Notes: a model not told the origin generated them from the letters alone. A stretch of 64,000 nucleotides of DNA from Deltaproteobacteria bacterium HGW-Deltaproteobacteria-4 (GCA_002841765.1 PHAV01000003.1:62001-126000), one strand, 5' to 3'. Positions 26,516 to 36,150 are shown, counted from the stretch's first letter. Numbers and translations: made by a program.

Positions 26516-27877
26516 TCAGAGTGCTGCAGTCGCCTGAAGAAAGACGGTGTTGTTACTATAATCTTCACTGTCAAAGTTCGAGTCGCGCTGCCGGTACTCA
26601 TAGCCGAGCCTCAAATCTATCCAGGTGAGGGGTGAAAAGCCGAGAGTGACACGACCGCCATACTCATCATGATAATAATTCGAGGCGATTCGGTTGCCGA
26701 TGGTCACTGTGCCGTTGTAGTCGTTACGGTTGAAAAAAAGGCTGGCATCTCCTGATACTCTCGCCGTCATCCGCTGCCGATAGCCGAGGAGCGCACGATG
26801 CGAGAGGATGCCTGTTGCGCCGATCTGGTCTGTTTCCAGAATGCGTCGCGTCCCTTGCACATAGAGGGAGGTCTTTGGAGAAAAGAAGTAATCGAGTTGT
26901 CCCTCGGCGAGAAAATCATCGGATTCAACTGAGTCGTAGTCCTGCATACCGTAACCGACTTTGACGCGGCCGCGCGTGTTGGCGCTGGTCTGCATCTGCA
27001 TCCCGACATAGTAGTTGTTGTGTTTGGTGTCGACTTTGCCCGCTTCGTCATAATCGATATTTATGTATTCTCCCTGGATAAAGAGGGCTGTTTTGGGTGT
27101 TGCCTGAAAGAAGAGATAGCCGGAATAGCTGTTGTCGTTACGGTCGCGATATAAGTTGCTGGCGTCGGCATAATTCAGAGTGTAGCGGCCATAATCGGCA
27201 CGCAGCAGCATCTTTGGCGTTAACCGGCTGACCAGGATGGCGTTGAAGAGATTGGCGTCAAAGGTATCGAGCGTGCCGGCAGCCTTCCCTCCGGTTCCAT
27301 ACGGGTCGCTGTTCCGTTCAAAGACATCAACAATTTCCAGGGACAGGCCACGGCGGGCGCTGAGTTTGAGCATCCCCTGAAGGCGATGGTCGACACGGTC
27401 TTCGTCCTGGTATTGATCATATTTAAAGATGTTGGCCTGATACAAGGCGTAGGCTTGTACGCGACGTTCTCTTGCCGCGGTCAAGCGACTGAGGCTCAAA
27501 CCGCCCGGTGCAGTGTTTGAAGTGCCGATCTCCGGCATTCTTTGATTGCGGGCCGGAAGTGCCAGCCAGATTCCCGGGGTGATGACGGCGTAGAGATCCG
27601 ACTGTTCGTTACCGGCCGTGCGAAACAGGTTGCTGGTGTAAAAACCGCTGAGCGAAAAAAATGGATGGATATAACCGGTCCTGCCGCCGAAAAGGTTGGT
27701 AGTGTCAGGAGCTGGATTGTCGACAGGGGCGGCCGTCCCTGGTGCGTCAGCGTTTAAAGGGATCGATTCAGCTGGGGCGGTTGTCTCTATGACTGTCTCT
27801 GGAAGAACCTCCTGCCCCCAGGCGAATCCGGAGAGGAGTGTCAGGAGCAAAGTGGTGAGCAAAGAATTCCTGCACAT
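26516..27877 (-). CDS. Outer-membrane beta-barrel protein of the polysaccharide exporter
   Basis: The 453-residue protein has a signal peptide ending in AWG, a Pro/Ala/Thr-rich linker to about residue 65, then repeated amphipathic strands with aromatic girdles (YIHPFFSLSGFYTSNLF, LFFQATPKTALFIQGEY). It ends in ATAAL, an imperfect outer-membrane signature. Large barrels of this kind (BBP2-like) occur beside Wza-like proteins lacking a membrane-spanning C-terminus and are thought to provide the outer-membrane pore. ATG 27877 follows AAGGGAG, and the gene starts 13 bp after the dehydratase stop. Confidence 0.85.
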   Translation of the reverse strand: MCRNSLLTTLLLTLLSGFAWGQEVLPETVIETTAPAESIPLNADAPGTAAPVDNPAPDTTNLFGGRTGYIHPFFSLSGFYTSNLFRTAGNEQSDLYAVITPGIWLALPARNQRMPEIGTSNTAPGGLSLSRLTAARERRVQAYALYQANIFKYDQYQDEDRVDHRLQGMLKLSARRGLSLEIVDVFERNSDPYGTGGKAAGTLDTFDANLFNAILVSRLTPKMLLRADYGRYTLNYADASNLYRDRNDNSYSGYLFFQATPKTALFIQGEYINIDYDEAGKVDTKHNNYYVGMQMQTSANTRGRVKVGYGMQDYDSVESDDFLAEGQLDYFFSPKTSLYVQGTRRILETDQIGATGILSHRALLGYRQRMTARVSGDASLFFNRNDYNGTVTIGNRIASNYYHDEYGGRVTLGFSPLTWIDLRLGYEYRQRDSNFDSEDYSNNTVFLQATAAL

Positions 27878-27889
27878 GAGGCGCTCCCT

Positions 27890-29824
27890 TCAAGCTGATT
27901 CCACGGCAACTTGTGAAATATTAATAACCGGTGACCTGACAACACTTAAGCGACTGATCGGGATCGGTTGGCCATCTTTTGCGGAATGGTACTCCGGGAC
28001 CAGCGAGCGAATAAGTTTCGTAACCTGATCGCTGTCCATAACAGTGCAGGCATTATTCAGCCGATCAAGCTGCAGGTTCAGTTCGGCCAGATTGTGATGG
28101 CAGGCCCGTGCAACACAAATTTTTTCATGACTGGTCGGCACCACGCCCTCTTCGTCCAGAAGGAGTTCTTCATGGAGTTTTTCGCCGGGGCGCAGGCCGG
28201 TAAAGACCAGATCGATATCCTGGTAGGGGGTCAGACCTGATAAGCGGATCAATTCTTCCGCCAGCTGAACAATCCGCACCGGTTCGCCCATATTCAGGAC
28301 GAAAATTTCCCCGCCGTGCCCCATACTGCCTGCCTGCAGAACAAGCTGGACGGCTTCCGGGATGGTCATGAAAAAACGGGTGACTTCCGGATCGGTCACG
28401 GTGACCGGGCCGCCCTTGAGAATCTGATTTTGGAAGATCGGCACGACACTGCCGTTACTGCCAAGAACATTGCCGAAGCGGACGGTGACGATGCTGGTGC
28501 GGCTGTTGGCGGCCAGAGCCTGGACGTAGATTTCCGCCGCCCGTTTGCTTGCACCCATGATATTGGTCGGATTCACCGCCTTGTCCGTTGAGATCATGAC
28601 AAAGTGATCGACCTGGTAGCGATCTGCCGCGTTGACAACATTACGGCTGCCGATGACGTTATTCTTGACTGCGGCCACCGGGTTGCATTCCGACATCGGG
28701 ACATGTTTATAGGCGGCGGCATGAAAGACGACTTCGGGACGGAAAAGCTTGAAAACGAAGTCGACTTTGGCCACGTCGCGGACATCGCTCAGGCTGGGGA
28801 CAAACTCCACGGCGGGGAAGGATGCTTTCAGTTCGCGCTCAACATCGAAGAGCGGAGTCTCGGCCTGATCGAAAAGGACGACGGAGGATGCCCCGAATCT
28901 GGCAACCTGACGACAGATTTCCTGACCGATGCTCCCGGCAGCACCTGTGACCAGAACTCGTTTTCCTCCGAGATATTGCTGAATATTGCTGACGTCGAGG
29001 TGAACGGAAGGGCGCCCCAGCAGATCCTCCAGCTTGACGTCGCGGACATGCTGGATGGAAACATCTTCATTGAGAATTTCACAGACATTCGGGAGGATTT
29101 TAGAGGTCACGCCAAACTTTTTGCAGGTCGCGACAATCTGACGCAGTTGTTTGAGTTCCAGTACCGGGTTCGCGAGAATGACCTGATCGATCGAAGCGCG
29201 GCGTAGCAGTTCACCCAATCCCTCGATGTCGGAAAGAACCTGGACGCCATGAAACCAATGGCGCAGGCGACTGGAATCCTGATCGACGAGTCCTACCACG
29301 TCCCAGTTCAGCTTCCGGCTCTGACGGATTTCGCGGATAATCGTCTGAGCGACGGCACCGGAGCCGACAACGATAATGCGTTTCATCGTTTCATGGCAGT
29401 TTTTGCTGTAGTTACTGGCGAATTCCCGGCCAAGCCGCACTGAGACACGCAATCCGCTCATCAACATAAAGCAGAGGAGACCATCAAGGATCAGAATCGA
29501 CCAGGGGACTGTCGCCGGGAGAGGGCCGAAGCTGACATAAAGGGCAAAGAGTGCCGAACCGGCTATATTGGCTTTGACCAGCGCGATCAAGTCGGGAAGC
29601 GAGACGTAGCGCCACCAGCCGCTGAAGAGGTGAAGCAGGGAGAAGGTGGCCAGTTTTATGGTGATCAAGGGGAGTAGCAGTGGTAACAGGAACGGACTGA
29701 GTTCGCTTGGAAAGACACCATCAAAGCGGAGAGAGATGGCCAGAAAAAATGCGGTCAAGACAATGATGATTTGCCCAATCAGAATAAGGGATATTCGTCC
29801 ATTGACCGTCAGTCTGTTTATCAT
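27890..29824 (-). CDS. Membrane NDP-sugar 4,6-dehydratase (FlaA1/CapD/WbpM/PglF family)
   Basis: The protein has 644 residues, with the start taken at ATG 29824 because the longer frame to 29860 adds an unsupported leader. Four N-terminal membrane helices precede a CoA-binding-like Rossmann domain (VGSGAVAQTIIREI, about 145) and an extended SDR domain with GAAGSIGQEI (about 290) and STDKAVNPTNIMGASKR. WbpM and PglF convert UDP-GlcNAc to the 4-keto-6-deoxy sugar. With the DegT aminotransferase, GNAT and PglC-like transferase of this locus it would make and use a diacetamido sugar of bacillosamine type. The exact sugar is inference. Confidence 0.92.
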   Translation of the reverse strand: MINRLTVNGRISLILIGQIIIVLTAFFLAISLRFDGVFPSELSPFLLPLLLPLITIKLATFSLLHLFSGWWRYVSLPDLIALVKANIAGSALFALYVSFGPLPATVPWSILILDGLLCFMLMSGLRVSVRLGREFASNYSKNCHETMKRIIVVGSGAVAQTIIREIRQSRKLNWDVVGLVDQDSSRLRHWFHGVQVLSDIEGLGELLRRASIDQVILANPVLELKQLRQIVATCKKFGVTSKILPNVCEILNEDVSIQHVRDVKLEDLLGRPSVHLDVSNIQQYLGGKRVLVTGAAGSIGQEICRQVARFGASSVVLFDQAETPLFDVERELKASFPAVEFVPSLSDVRDVAKVDFVFKLFRPEVVFHAAAYKHVPMSECNPVAAVKNNVIGSRNVVNAADRYQVDHFVMISTDKAVNPTNIMGASKRAAEIYVQALAANSRTSIVTVRFGNVLGSNGSVVPIFQNQILKGGPVTVTDPEVTRFFMTIPEAVQLVLQAGSMGHGGEIFVLNMGEPVRIVQLAEELIRLSGLTPYQDIDLVFTGLRPGEKLHEELLLDEEGVVPTSHEKICVARACHHNLAELNLQLDRLNNACTVMDSDQVTKLIRSLVPEYHSAKDGQPIPISRLSVVRSPVINISQVAVESA

Positions 29825-30061
29825 AATGGCACCCGTCGCGAAATAAAAAGAAACACACATTAGATGTCTGTAAGTTGTTTAGAAGGATAAAACGCTTATG
29901 CCTGACGGCAATTACCTGTTGGGTTGAGCATGGGAAAAAATTGGTATAGAAAAAATTTAAACTAAAGTTTCATCAACTTGGCAAGGCGGTGATAACGGAG
30001 TTGTGCAGGAGGGGGGGGAGGCCGGGGGAGGGGATCAACGTCATAGCTTTAGCACGGTAAA

Positions 30062-30691
30062 CTACTGCATTTGCGAGAAACCGTCCGGGAAATAGTTCGG
30101 GGCACAAAGTGCCAGCTTGAGCCGGCTGGATACGCCGAATTTTTTGAAGAGGTGGTTGCAATGCGACTTGACCGTCTGTTCGCTGATAAAGAGTCTTTTG
30201 GCAATCTCCTTGTTAGTAAAGCCGGAACAGACGTAATTGAGGATATCGATTTCCTTCTTGGTCAGATGGATGTCGTGCTGTTTGTCGGTGTTGCGGCGTA
30301 AGACCTCGCGCAGGGTCTGATGGTCGATCCAGAGTTCGCCTTCGTGAAGTTTTCTGATGGCCTTCATGAGTTGCTTGCTGTCGGCATCCTTGGGCAGAAT
30401 CCCTCCCAGTCCCTCGGCAATCATCGACTTGACCGTATCACTGTTGAGATCCATCCGATCATTGACGAGCAGCACTTTTCTGCTGTCTCCTCCCGAGAGG
30501 AACTCAAGAACCTTTCGGCAGTTTGCCATGTCGGAGATGATAACGTCGGGGTCGAGCTCCATCAGTTTTTTAATGTCCTGATCATTGCAGGCGATCCCCC
30601 AGACCCGAAGCTCATCGTTTTCATCCAGAAGGCGTTTCAGCCCTTCTGCAAAAAGATAAACCTGGCAGCAGATGATGATATTCATTTGCAT
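30062..30691 (-). CDS. LuxR-type regulator with degenerate receiver domain
   Basis: The 209-residue protein has a C-terminal LuxR/GerE helix-turn-helix (about 140-195) with LTKKEIDILNYVCSGFTNKEIAKRL and SEQTVKSHCNHLFKKFGV. The N-terminal 120 residues follow a receiver fold and keep a possible phospho-acceptor in VIISDMANC, but the paired acidic residues at the first strand end are gone (NIIICCQVY). Phosphorylation is therefore doubtful, and it may respond to a ligand or protein instead. It sits inside the locus between the dehydratase and aminotransferase genes with noncoding gaps of 237 bp downstream and 132 bp upstream, so it is likely a local regulator. ATG 30691 follows AAGGAG. Confidence 0.88.
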   Translation of the reverse strand: MQMNIIICCQVYLFAEGLKRLLDENDELRVWGIACNDQDIKKLMELDPDVIISDMANCRKVLEFLSGGDSRKVLLVNDRMDLNSDTVKSMIAEGLGGILPKDADSKQLMKAIRKLHEGELWIDHQTLREVLRRNTDKQHDIHLTKKEIDILNYVCSGFTNKEIAKRLFISEQTVKSHCNHLFKKFGVSSRLKLALCAPNYFPDGFSQMQ

Positions 30692-30823
30692 GGCCTTCTC
30701 CTTCTCGACTCTTTTTTTAACCGGAAAGTTGTTTAAACCTTAACAAAGGTTCATCAAACATCAAGCAATAAAATGTAGAAATAGCTGTTTTTGCGAATTT
30801 AATCTTCAGCGGCACCTTATATT

Positions 30824-32038
30824 TCAGTAAGTTCCGGGAGTCATGATCGCCTCGACCACCTTGCCGGTCTGGATGATGTGGTCCTCCGTGAGGGTCGGAT
30901 GGACCAGGAACATCAGGCTCGTTTCTCCGAGACGGCGTGCCACCGGCAGTCGCTCGGGCGGGCTCAGCCCCGCCGCAATAAAGGCCTTTTCCCGGTAAAT
31001 TTCGCTGCAGCTCCCACTGAAGCAGGGGATCCCGGCAGCGTTGATCGCGGTTATAAGTCCATCTCTCGTTACGACCGCGGGGAGATCGCTCTCCTCGACA
31101 AAGGTGTAGTATTTGTAATAAGCATGAGCGATTTCGGCCGATGGGATGGTGACCCGCAAGCCGTGAATATTCTGGAAAGTATCCGTCAGGATGGCGGCAT
31201 GTCGTCGTCTGATGGCAAGCCAGGAGGGTAGTTTCCGTAACATAATCCGGCCGATAGCCGCCTGCATCTCGGTCATGCGCCAGTTGGTACCGAAGGAATG
31301 GTGCAACCAGCGAAAAGCCGCTCCCGATTCGCCGCAAAATACCGTGTTGTAATCTTTGCCGTGATCCTTGTAGGCCCAGGCTTTTTGCCAGATTTCCGTA
31401 TCATTGGTCGTCAGCATCCCTCCTTCTCCACCGGTGGTCATGATCTTGTCCTGGCAAAAGGAGAAGGCAGCTACGTCTCCCAATGAACCGACGGGGCGCC
31501 CCCTGTAACTGGCGCCCTGCGCCTGGGCGCAATCTTCGATGACCTTGATGTTGTGAGCACGGGCCAGTTCCAGCAGGGGATCCATGTCGCAGGGCCAACC
31601 GGCAAGATGGACGGCTATGATCGCCCTGGTTCGGGGGGTAAGCAGCGGCTGCACCGTCACAGCACTCAGGTTTTGACTGTCGGGGTCGATATCCGCAACC
31701 ACCGGTGTGGCGCCACGCACAACAACGGCACTGGCTGAAGCGATAAAGGTGCGACTGCTGACGATGACCTCGTCGCCCGGTCCGATGCCCAGGGCGAGCA
31801 AGGCAAGTTCCAGAGCAACGGTGCCGTTGGCGACGGCAATGGCATGACGGCACCCGGTAAAGGTCGCGAATTCCTGCTCAAATAGCTCATTCTCCTGTCC
31901 TGTCCAGCGGTTTACCCGTCCGGAACGCAGTACGGCAGTGACGGCGGCAATTTCTTCCTCATCGAACCGGGGCCAAGACGGGAAAGGCGGTATGATTACG
32001 TCTGGCGGTCTTTGTTCAAGGGGTTGAAGTTGGTTCAT
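30824..32038 (-). CDS. DegT/DnrJ/EryC1-family PLP sugar aminotransferase
   Basis: The protein has 404 residues. ATG 32038 follows GCGAGG and removes a 13-residue unsupported leader. Family landmarks are NGTVALELALLALGIGPGDEV, an EDCAQAQGASYRG segment and the PLP lysine in SFCQDKIMTTGGEGGML. Members transfer the amino group of glutamate to a keto-sugar nucleotide. Because a FlaA1-like dehydratase is in the same locus, the likely substrate is the 4-keto-6-deoxy-HexNAc sugar, as in PglE or PseC. It is followed by the LuxR gene. Confidence 0.93.
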   Translation of the reverse strand: MNQLQPLEQRPPDVIIPPFPSWPRFDEEEIAAVTAVLRSGRVNRWTGQENELFEQEFATFTGCRHAIAVANGTVALELALLALGIGPGDEVIVSSRTFIASASAVVVRGATPVVADIDPDSQNLSAVTVQPLLTPRTRAIIAVHLAGWPCDMDPLLELARAHNIKVIEDCAQAQGASYRGRPVGSLGDVAAFSFCQDKIMTTGGEGGMLTTNDTEIWQKAWAYKDHGKDYNTVFCGESGAAFRWLHHSFGTNWRMTEMQAAIGRIMLRKLPSWLAIRRRHAAILTDTFQNIHGLRVTIPSAEIAHAYYKYYTFVEESDLPAVVTRDGLITAINAAGIPCFSGSCSEIYREKAFIAAGLSPPERLPVARRLGETSLMFLVHPTLTEDHIIQTGKVVEAIMTPGTY

Positions 32039-32134
32039 AGGACACCTCGCACGCAGAGGGGAAAGCTTTGTTAGCAAGTCATTTCTGAACAGGCTTCAGC
32101 CTGCACGAGTCAGAGCGGTTGAGTTTCATCATCC

Positions 32135-33370
32135 TTACTTATTTGTGTAGTGCGGAAGTGCCAGCAGGGGATCAATCACAGCATTGCTTTTGACCTCCGG
32201 CCGCACCTTCCCCCGTAACAGTTCGCCCGCCAGATGGCCGATGCGCTGCATGAAGGGGAGTGGGTCACGTCCGCTACAAATGGCCCAGACATGCGCTTCC
32301 CGATAGGGTTTGAGGTAATCCCTCAACGCATACGGTTCGTCACGATAATGTTTGAGGCTATAGCCGATATCACGGGCCAGGTCGATCCAGTAGACCCCGC
32401 TTTTAAAGATTTGTGCTTGCGGCAGTTCCCCATAAGCTTGGTGCTTGTACTCCAGCCAGGGGAAGTTGATGCCGCAGTTGACCGCCAGTGCGGTTGAGAG
32501 ATTGTGCCGCCCATTGATCTCCATGAGTGTGTATTCATTGTCTCGGATATCCCGTTTGAACTCTATGCAGGCATATCCGGAATAATTCAGGGCCTGTATC
32601 AAGCGCCTGCCGGGTTCGAGAAGTTCATTAATCTGACGGCTGCGCACGACCCGGGGAGAGCCGAAGCAGGGGGGAGCATTACGAACATGGTCAGCCGTAA
32701 ATTCAACTAAAGTTTTCCCCTTGATGGCATAACAGTTGTAGTTGGCCCCTTCTTTGTCGCCGCCGGGAATGTATTCCTGGATCATGACCTCAAGGCCGGC
32801 TTTGGCGACACGATTATAGCCATCGAGCAGCTGCGCCGGAGTCTCCACGAAAAACATCTTGGTGCCGAAGCAGGCGTGAAAGAGATGACTCTGCGCCGGT
32901 TTGAGAAGACAGGGGAAAAGATCTTCATCACAGAAACTTTGTAGATCAGCAAGTGAATGCGGGATCAGGGTGTGAGGGATCCTGACTCCCTGCGTTGCGG
33001 CAAGCGGGTAGGTCATTCGCTTGTCAACGACTTGGCAGGCGGTCGCATAATCGGGGCAGGCGACCCGGAAATGGCGGCTCAACCTCTCTTTGTGGCGAGC
33101 GGTGACGAGGAGGGTTTCATCCGAGACCGGCATGATGACTCCTCCTGACCATTTGGGCGCCAATTGCATGATCTGTGCGACAAAACCTTCCTCGTCCTGC
33201 TGCGGATCCGGAGCCAACAGCGCCTGGGTTGCATAGCGCGAGCGCTGCGCGATGTCGCACGAATTGTAATGCACAACCACCAGCGGTACGCCCTGTTGTC
33301 CGAGGGCTCTGACGACCCCGAGCGCCATGGTTTGCGCCGAGAGAATAATGGCCGGAATGACTTTATTCAT
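32135..33370 (-). CDS. ATP-grasp ligase A
   Basis: The 411-residue protein has an N-terminal nucleotide-fold domain (IILSAQTMALGVVRAL) and an ATP-grasp domain with LLKPAQSHLF, a Lys/Glu region IQEYIPGGD and the metal-binding LMEINGRHNLS. ATP-grasp ligases couple a carboxylate to an amine through an acyl phosphate. The family (D-aspartate ligase/CarB-like) occurs in polysaccharide loci, where it can attach amino acids to sugars. Its ATG overlaps the stop of the endonuclease-fold gene by 4 bp. A second ATP-grasp gene is at 42896. Substrates unknown. Confidence 0.85.
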   Translation of the reverse strand: MNKVIPAIILSAQTMALGVVRALGQQGVPLVVVHYNSCDIAQRSRYATQALLAPDPQQDEEGFVAQIMQLAPKWSGGVIMPVSDETLLVTARHKERLSRHFRVACPDYATACQVVDKRMTYPLAATQGVRIPHTLIPHSLADLQSFCDEDLFPCLLKPAQSHLFHACFGTKMFFVETPAQLLDGYNRVAKAGLEVMIQEYIPGGDKEGANYNCYAIKGKTLVEFTADHVRNAPPCFGSPRVVRSRQINELLEPGRRLIQALNYSGYACIEFKRDIRDNEYTLMEINGRHNLSTALAVNCGINFPWLEYKHQAYGELPQAQIFKSGVYWIDLARDIGYSLKHYRDEPYALRDYLKPYREAHVWAICSGRDPLPFMQRIGHLAGELLRGKVRPEVKSNAVIDPLLALPHYTNK

Positions 33371-34371
33371 CTGTGCCCCACATTTTTTTTGGCACGATCC
33401 GGATGAAATGCCAGGCGGGTAATGAGCGGCAAATGATCTGAACCGTAAGCCTCCTCTGCCGTGGCCGTATCCAGGGCAGTAAAGTGATCACTAAAAAAAA
33501 TATGATCAATACGAACGAGAGGGAAAAAGGGAATCTGTCTGTTTTTCATATGGAGGGCCTTCGGGAAAGTAAGGCCGAATCCCTGTCCCGCCGCATTGTG
33601 GGCATTGTGCAGATGGCGGGAAAGGAGTTTGAAGATCTCAGACTGCTCCGGTGAGTTGAAATCACCGCCAAGGATGACGGGGAGTTCGCAGGGGAGAATG
33701 TCTTCCCGTAATAAATCAGAGAGTTGTCGATCCCGGCGTGCCCAGTTGCCCCAGGTGGGGTGAACATTGAAGATCATAACGGTGCCAAAGGGCGCTTCCG
33801 CACTGACAACCTGAACCTTGGCCTTATTTCTTTTGGCCCAATGACTCTGGAGCGGATAACGGCTGACCACCGCTTGCAGTAATTCCGGATGATAAATTTT
33901 GTTCATGGTCTCGCCGGTCAAGCCGGAAATTTCATCCAAGGATCGGGCCAGATTTTCAAATTGTGATGGCATGATCTCCTGGAGGAGGAGAATGTCCGGG
34001 TCGTGTTCTGCAACCGCTCCGGCGATGCGCTCCGGGCTTGAGTTTCTCGACCAGACGTTAAAACTCATCACTTTCAACGCGTCGTTCGAGGCATGGACAA
34101 CATTGTGCCGGGGCAGCAGCAGCGGTGCGTAAGTGTAAAGAATAATACCCAGAGAGACGCCGAGGACGACCGATAACGACCACTGGCGCATCAGCAGGGT
34201 CCAGACTGTTGCGGGGAGGAGAATGACAAGAAGCCAGGGCATCAGATAACCGGTATATCTTCCCGGGAAAAGATCGTCGCCACTCCACCAGTGCAGAGCC
34301 AGGCCGATAAGAACGGCCAGACCGAAGGTCCACAAAACCTTCCAGCTCAGCATGATGATACTTGATGTCAT
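33367..34371 (-). CDS. Membrane-anchored endonuclease/exonuclease/phosphatase-family protein
   Basis: The protein has 334 residues. ATG 34371 follows AAGAGG at good spacing, better than 34389. Three N-terminal membrane helices (to about residue 85) are followed by a complete EEP domain with MSFNVWSRN, ILLLQEIMPS, GGDFNSPEQSE and GSDHLPLIT carrying the metal and catalytic residues. The catalytic part should face the periplasm. EEP enzymes cut phosphodiesters or phosphomonoesters, so a lipid-linked sugar or a phosphate substituent is as likely as nucleic acid. It is odd in an exopolysaccharide locus but firmly embedded in the transcript. Confidence 0.87.
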   Translation of the reverse strand: MTSSIIMLSWKVLWTFGLAVLIGLALHWWSGDDLFPGRYTGYLMPWLLVILLPATVWTLLMRQWSLSVVLGVSLGIILYTYAPLLLPRHNVVHASNDALKVMSFNVWSRNSSPERIAGAVAEHDPDILLLQEIMPSQFENLARSLDEISGLTGETMNKIYHPELLQAVVSRYPLQSHWAKRNKAKVQVVSAEAPFGTVMIFNVHPTWGNWARRDRQLSDLLREDILPCELPVILGGDFNSPEQSEIFKLLSRHLHNAHNAAGQGFGLTFPKALHMKNRQIPFFPLVRIDHIFFSDHFTALDTATAEEAYGSDHLPLITRLAFHPDRAKKNVGHR

Positions 34372-34440
34372 GCGTCCTCTTTCCTTCATCGCGAATCTTC
34401 TTCTTTCGCTAAAGGGTTCATAGATCTTTTGCGACTTCGC

Positions 34441-35076
34441 TTACTCTTTGGCATGGGCGGTTTCATAAAGAAGAAATCTTTGTACGACAAAATGAGCTTT
34501 CTCCTCGTAGCCGATCAGTCGGTGCACCCAGAGTGCCGGCACATTTTGAGCGGCAAAATAGCCATAGGCTTTGTCAAAGCCCTTATCGCGCAGAGTGAAA
34601 AGGACGCTGGTGAGAAACCAGGTCGTCAGAGAATTTCCCCGCTCTTTTGGATCGACGTGCATATCGAACATATAAACTTCATGCTCTCCCAGATCGATTC
34701 CGAACCACTGCAGATGCGGGTGGAGCCGGGGAGTACGGGCTGTGGCGCGCGTGACATACCAAAGGTCGCCGATGACCACCCCGTTACGCACTATGGCGAA
34801 GGAGCGGTAGCCAAGGAGAAAACAACGTTCAACCCGCTCCCGGCGACTGCGCAGTGGATAGTGCAGATCAAGGGAGTAAAAATTATCCGGACCCAGGTCG
34901 AGAAGGACCGGCAGGGCGCCGCCCGGTGCTTTGGCCGGGCGTAGCGTTGCGAGGTTTTTGACTACCGGCACCGCCTCCTCGCATTTGTAAAGGGTGAACC
35001 AGCAGGCGGACAGGAAGCCTTCCTGCCGATAGTGCTCAATGAACTGGAAAAATTTGATTCGCAGCAACGTCATCAT
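34441..35076 (-). CDS. GNAT-family N-acetyltransferase
   Basis: The protein has 211 residues. The ATG at 35076 (a second follows) is preceded by GGAGACG, while the long frame upstream to 35394 runs antiparallel to nothing and overlaps the amidohydrolase. A C-terminal GNAT core is visible: FDMHVDPKERGNSLTTWFL (acetyl-CoA loop region) and AQNVPALWVHRLIGYEEK. The start lies 41 bp inside the preceding gene, so translation is coupled. It could acetylate the 4-amino sugar made by the DegT enzyme or the amino-acid-derived product of the nearby adenylation module. Confidence 0.8.
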   Translation of the reverse strand: MMTLLRIKFFQFIEHYRQEGFLSACWFTLYKCEEAVPVVKNLATLRPAKAPGGALPVLLDLGPDNFYSLDLHYPLRSRRERVERCFLLGYRSFAIVRNGVVIGDLWYVTRATARTPRLHPHLQWFGIDLGEHEVYMFDMHVDPKERGNSLTTWFLTSVLFTLRDKGFDKAYGYFAAQNVPALWVHRLIGYEEKAHFVVQRFLLYETAHAKE

Positions 35077-36139
35077 TTTCTTTCGTCTCCTTTCTGAGTA
35101 TGTAGTCAGAATTGGTCGCGCCAATGCACACCAGCAACTCTTCTGCCGGTCCAACGGCTGCCTTTTCCAGGGCGATAAAGAGTCTGATGAGGGATTTCCA
35201 CGGTAATTCATAAAGAGCATCGGAGCCAAAGACGATGCGTTCCGGCTCAATTCGCGATAGTACCAGACCGATGATTTCTGCTGATAAAGCCGACACATCG
35301 ACAAAAAGATGGTCGTAGCGGCGTAAAAGATTTTCCAGTCGCGGCAGAATAAGGGAGTCAACCTGCTGACGTTCCAGACCAAAAGCTCCGGCATGGGCGA
35401 TGACCACCGGATACGAGGTCAGATTGAAATCGATGCGGTCCATATTCTCCAGCAGCCCAAAGCACGGGGCGCACGGCTCGACAATGTTCGGGTAGGTGCC
35501 GCCATGAATAATGACAGGGAGTCCCGTCTTGCCGGCAGCAGCCAGGATGGCTTCGATGCGTGAAACCCCGGCCGAGGTACAAAGGTTTATAGCGGACAGG
35601 CAGGGGTGCACTTTGACCGCGCGGATTCCCCAAAGCCTGATAGCCCGAAATAGTGTCGCCTCGATATCCGCATCGGCGGTCTCCACCGGAATGGAATAGC
35701 CGAGCAGAAACCGCGGATCGTCAGCGAATATTCTCGCCAGCAAAGCCATGTCTTTCTCGGCATTGGTGCCGGGACGGGTGACCGGCAGGAGCAGCCCCCG
35801 GGAAATCCCACTGATCCGCAGTTGATCCCCGAAGCAGCGCGGACCGGTATGGACGTAGAGGCGCCGCAGTCCCAGCATCGCCAGCCGCCCCTGCAGGGCT
35901 GCCGGCAGGTCGTGCGCAACATCGGTTTGCGGAGTTAACTCCATTTCGCCGACCCCGGGGGGGAGATAGCAAAGGTCGGAGGTACTCCAGATGCCGGTCG
36001 TCTGCTGATTTTCAGCGTAGCGGCCCGCCCCGAAGACCACCTCAAAGGGATGCATATGCAGATCCGTCAGCTGGTGTTCGGCACCGATCGCCCGAATGAT
36101 CGTCAGATAGCGCTCAACGTCTGCTTTGCCTAGATTCAT
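35036..36139 (-). CDS. Amidohydrolase-family metal-dependent hydrolase
   Basis: The protein has 367 residues. ATG 36139 follows GGAAGAGGG; the ORF upstream is part of the adenylation gene in another frame. Metal-ligand motifs of an amidohydrolase_2/TatD-like TIM barrel are DLHMHPFE near the start, VKVHP, IIHGGTYPN, IAHAG and GSDALYE. It probably hydrolyses or decarboxylates a small carboxylate or amide. It lies 12 bp past the adenylation enzyme and may process its product. Substrate unknown. Confidence 0.85.
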   Translation of the reverse strand: MNLGKADVERYLTIIRAIGAEHQLTDLHMHPFEVVFGAGRYAENQQTTGIWSTSDLCYLPPGVGEMELTPQTDVAHDLPAALQGRLAMLGLRRLYVHTGPRCFGDQLRISGISRGLLLPVTRPGTNAEKDMALLARIFADDPRFLLGYSIPVETADADIEATLFRAIRLWGIRAVKVHPCLSAINLCTSAGVSRIEAILAAAGKTGLPVIIHGGTYPNIVEPCAPCFGLLENMDRIDFNLTSYPVVIAHAGAFGLERQQVDSLILPRLENLLRRYDHLFVDVSALSAEIIGLVLSRIEPERIVFGSDALYELPWKSLIRLFIALEKAAVGPAEELLVCIGATNSDYILRKETKENDDVAANQIFPVH

Positions 36140-36150
36140 AACCCTCTTCC

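Noticed and set aside
30000-30040. G-rich run near 30008-30036 as a terminator
   Set aside because: No matching opposite arm or T-tract could be found.
35077-35394. Long N-terminal extension of the GNAT protein
   Set aside because: It overlaps the amidohydrolase gene, has no ribosome site, and the residues look random; ATG 35076 has GGAGACG upstream.
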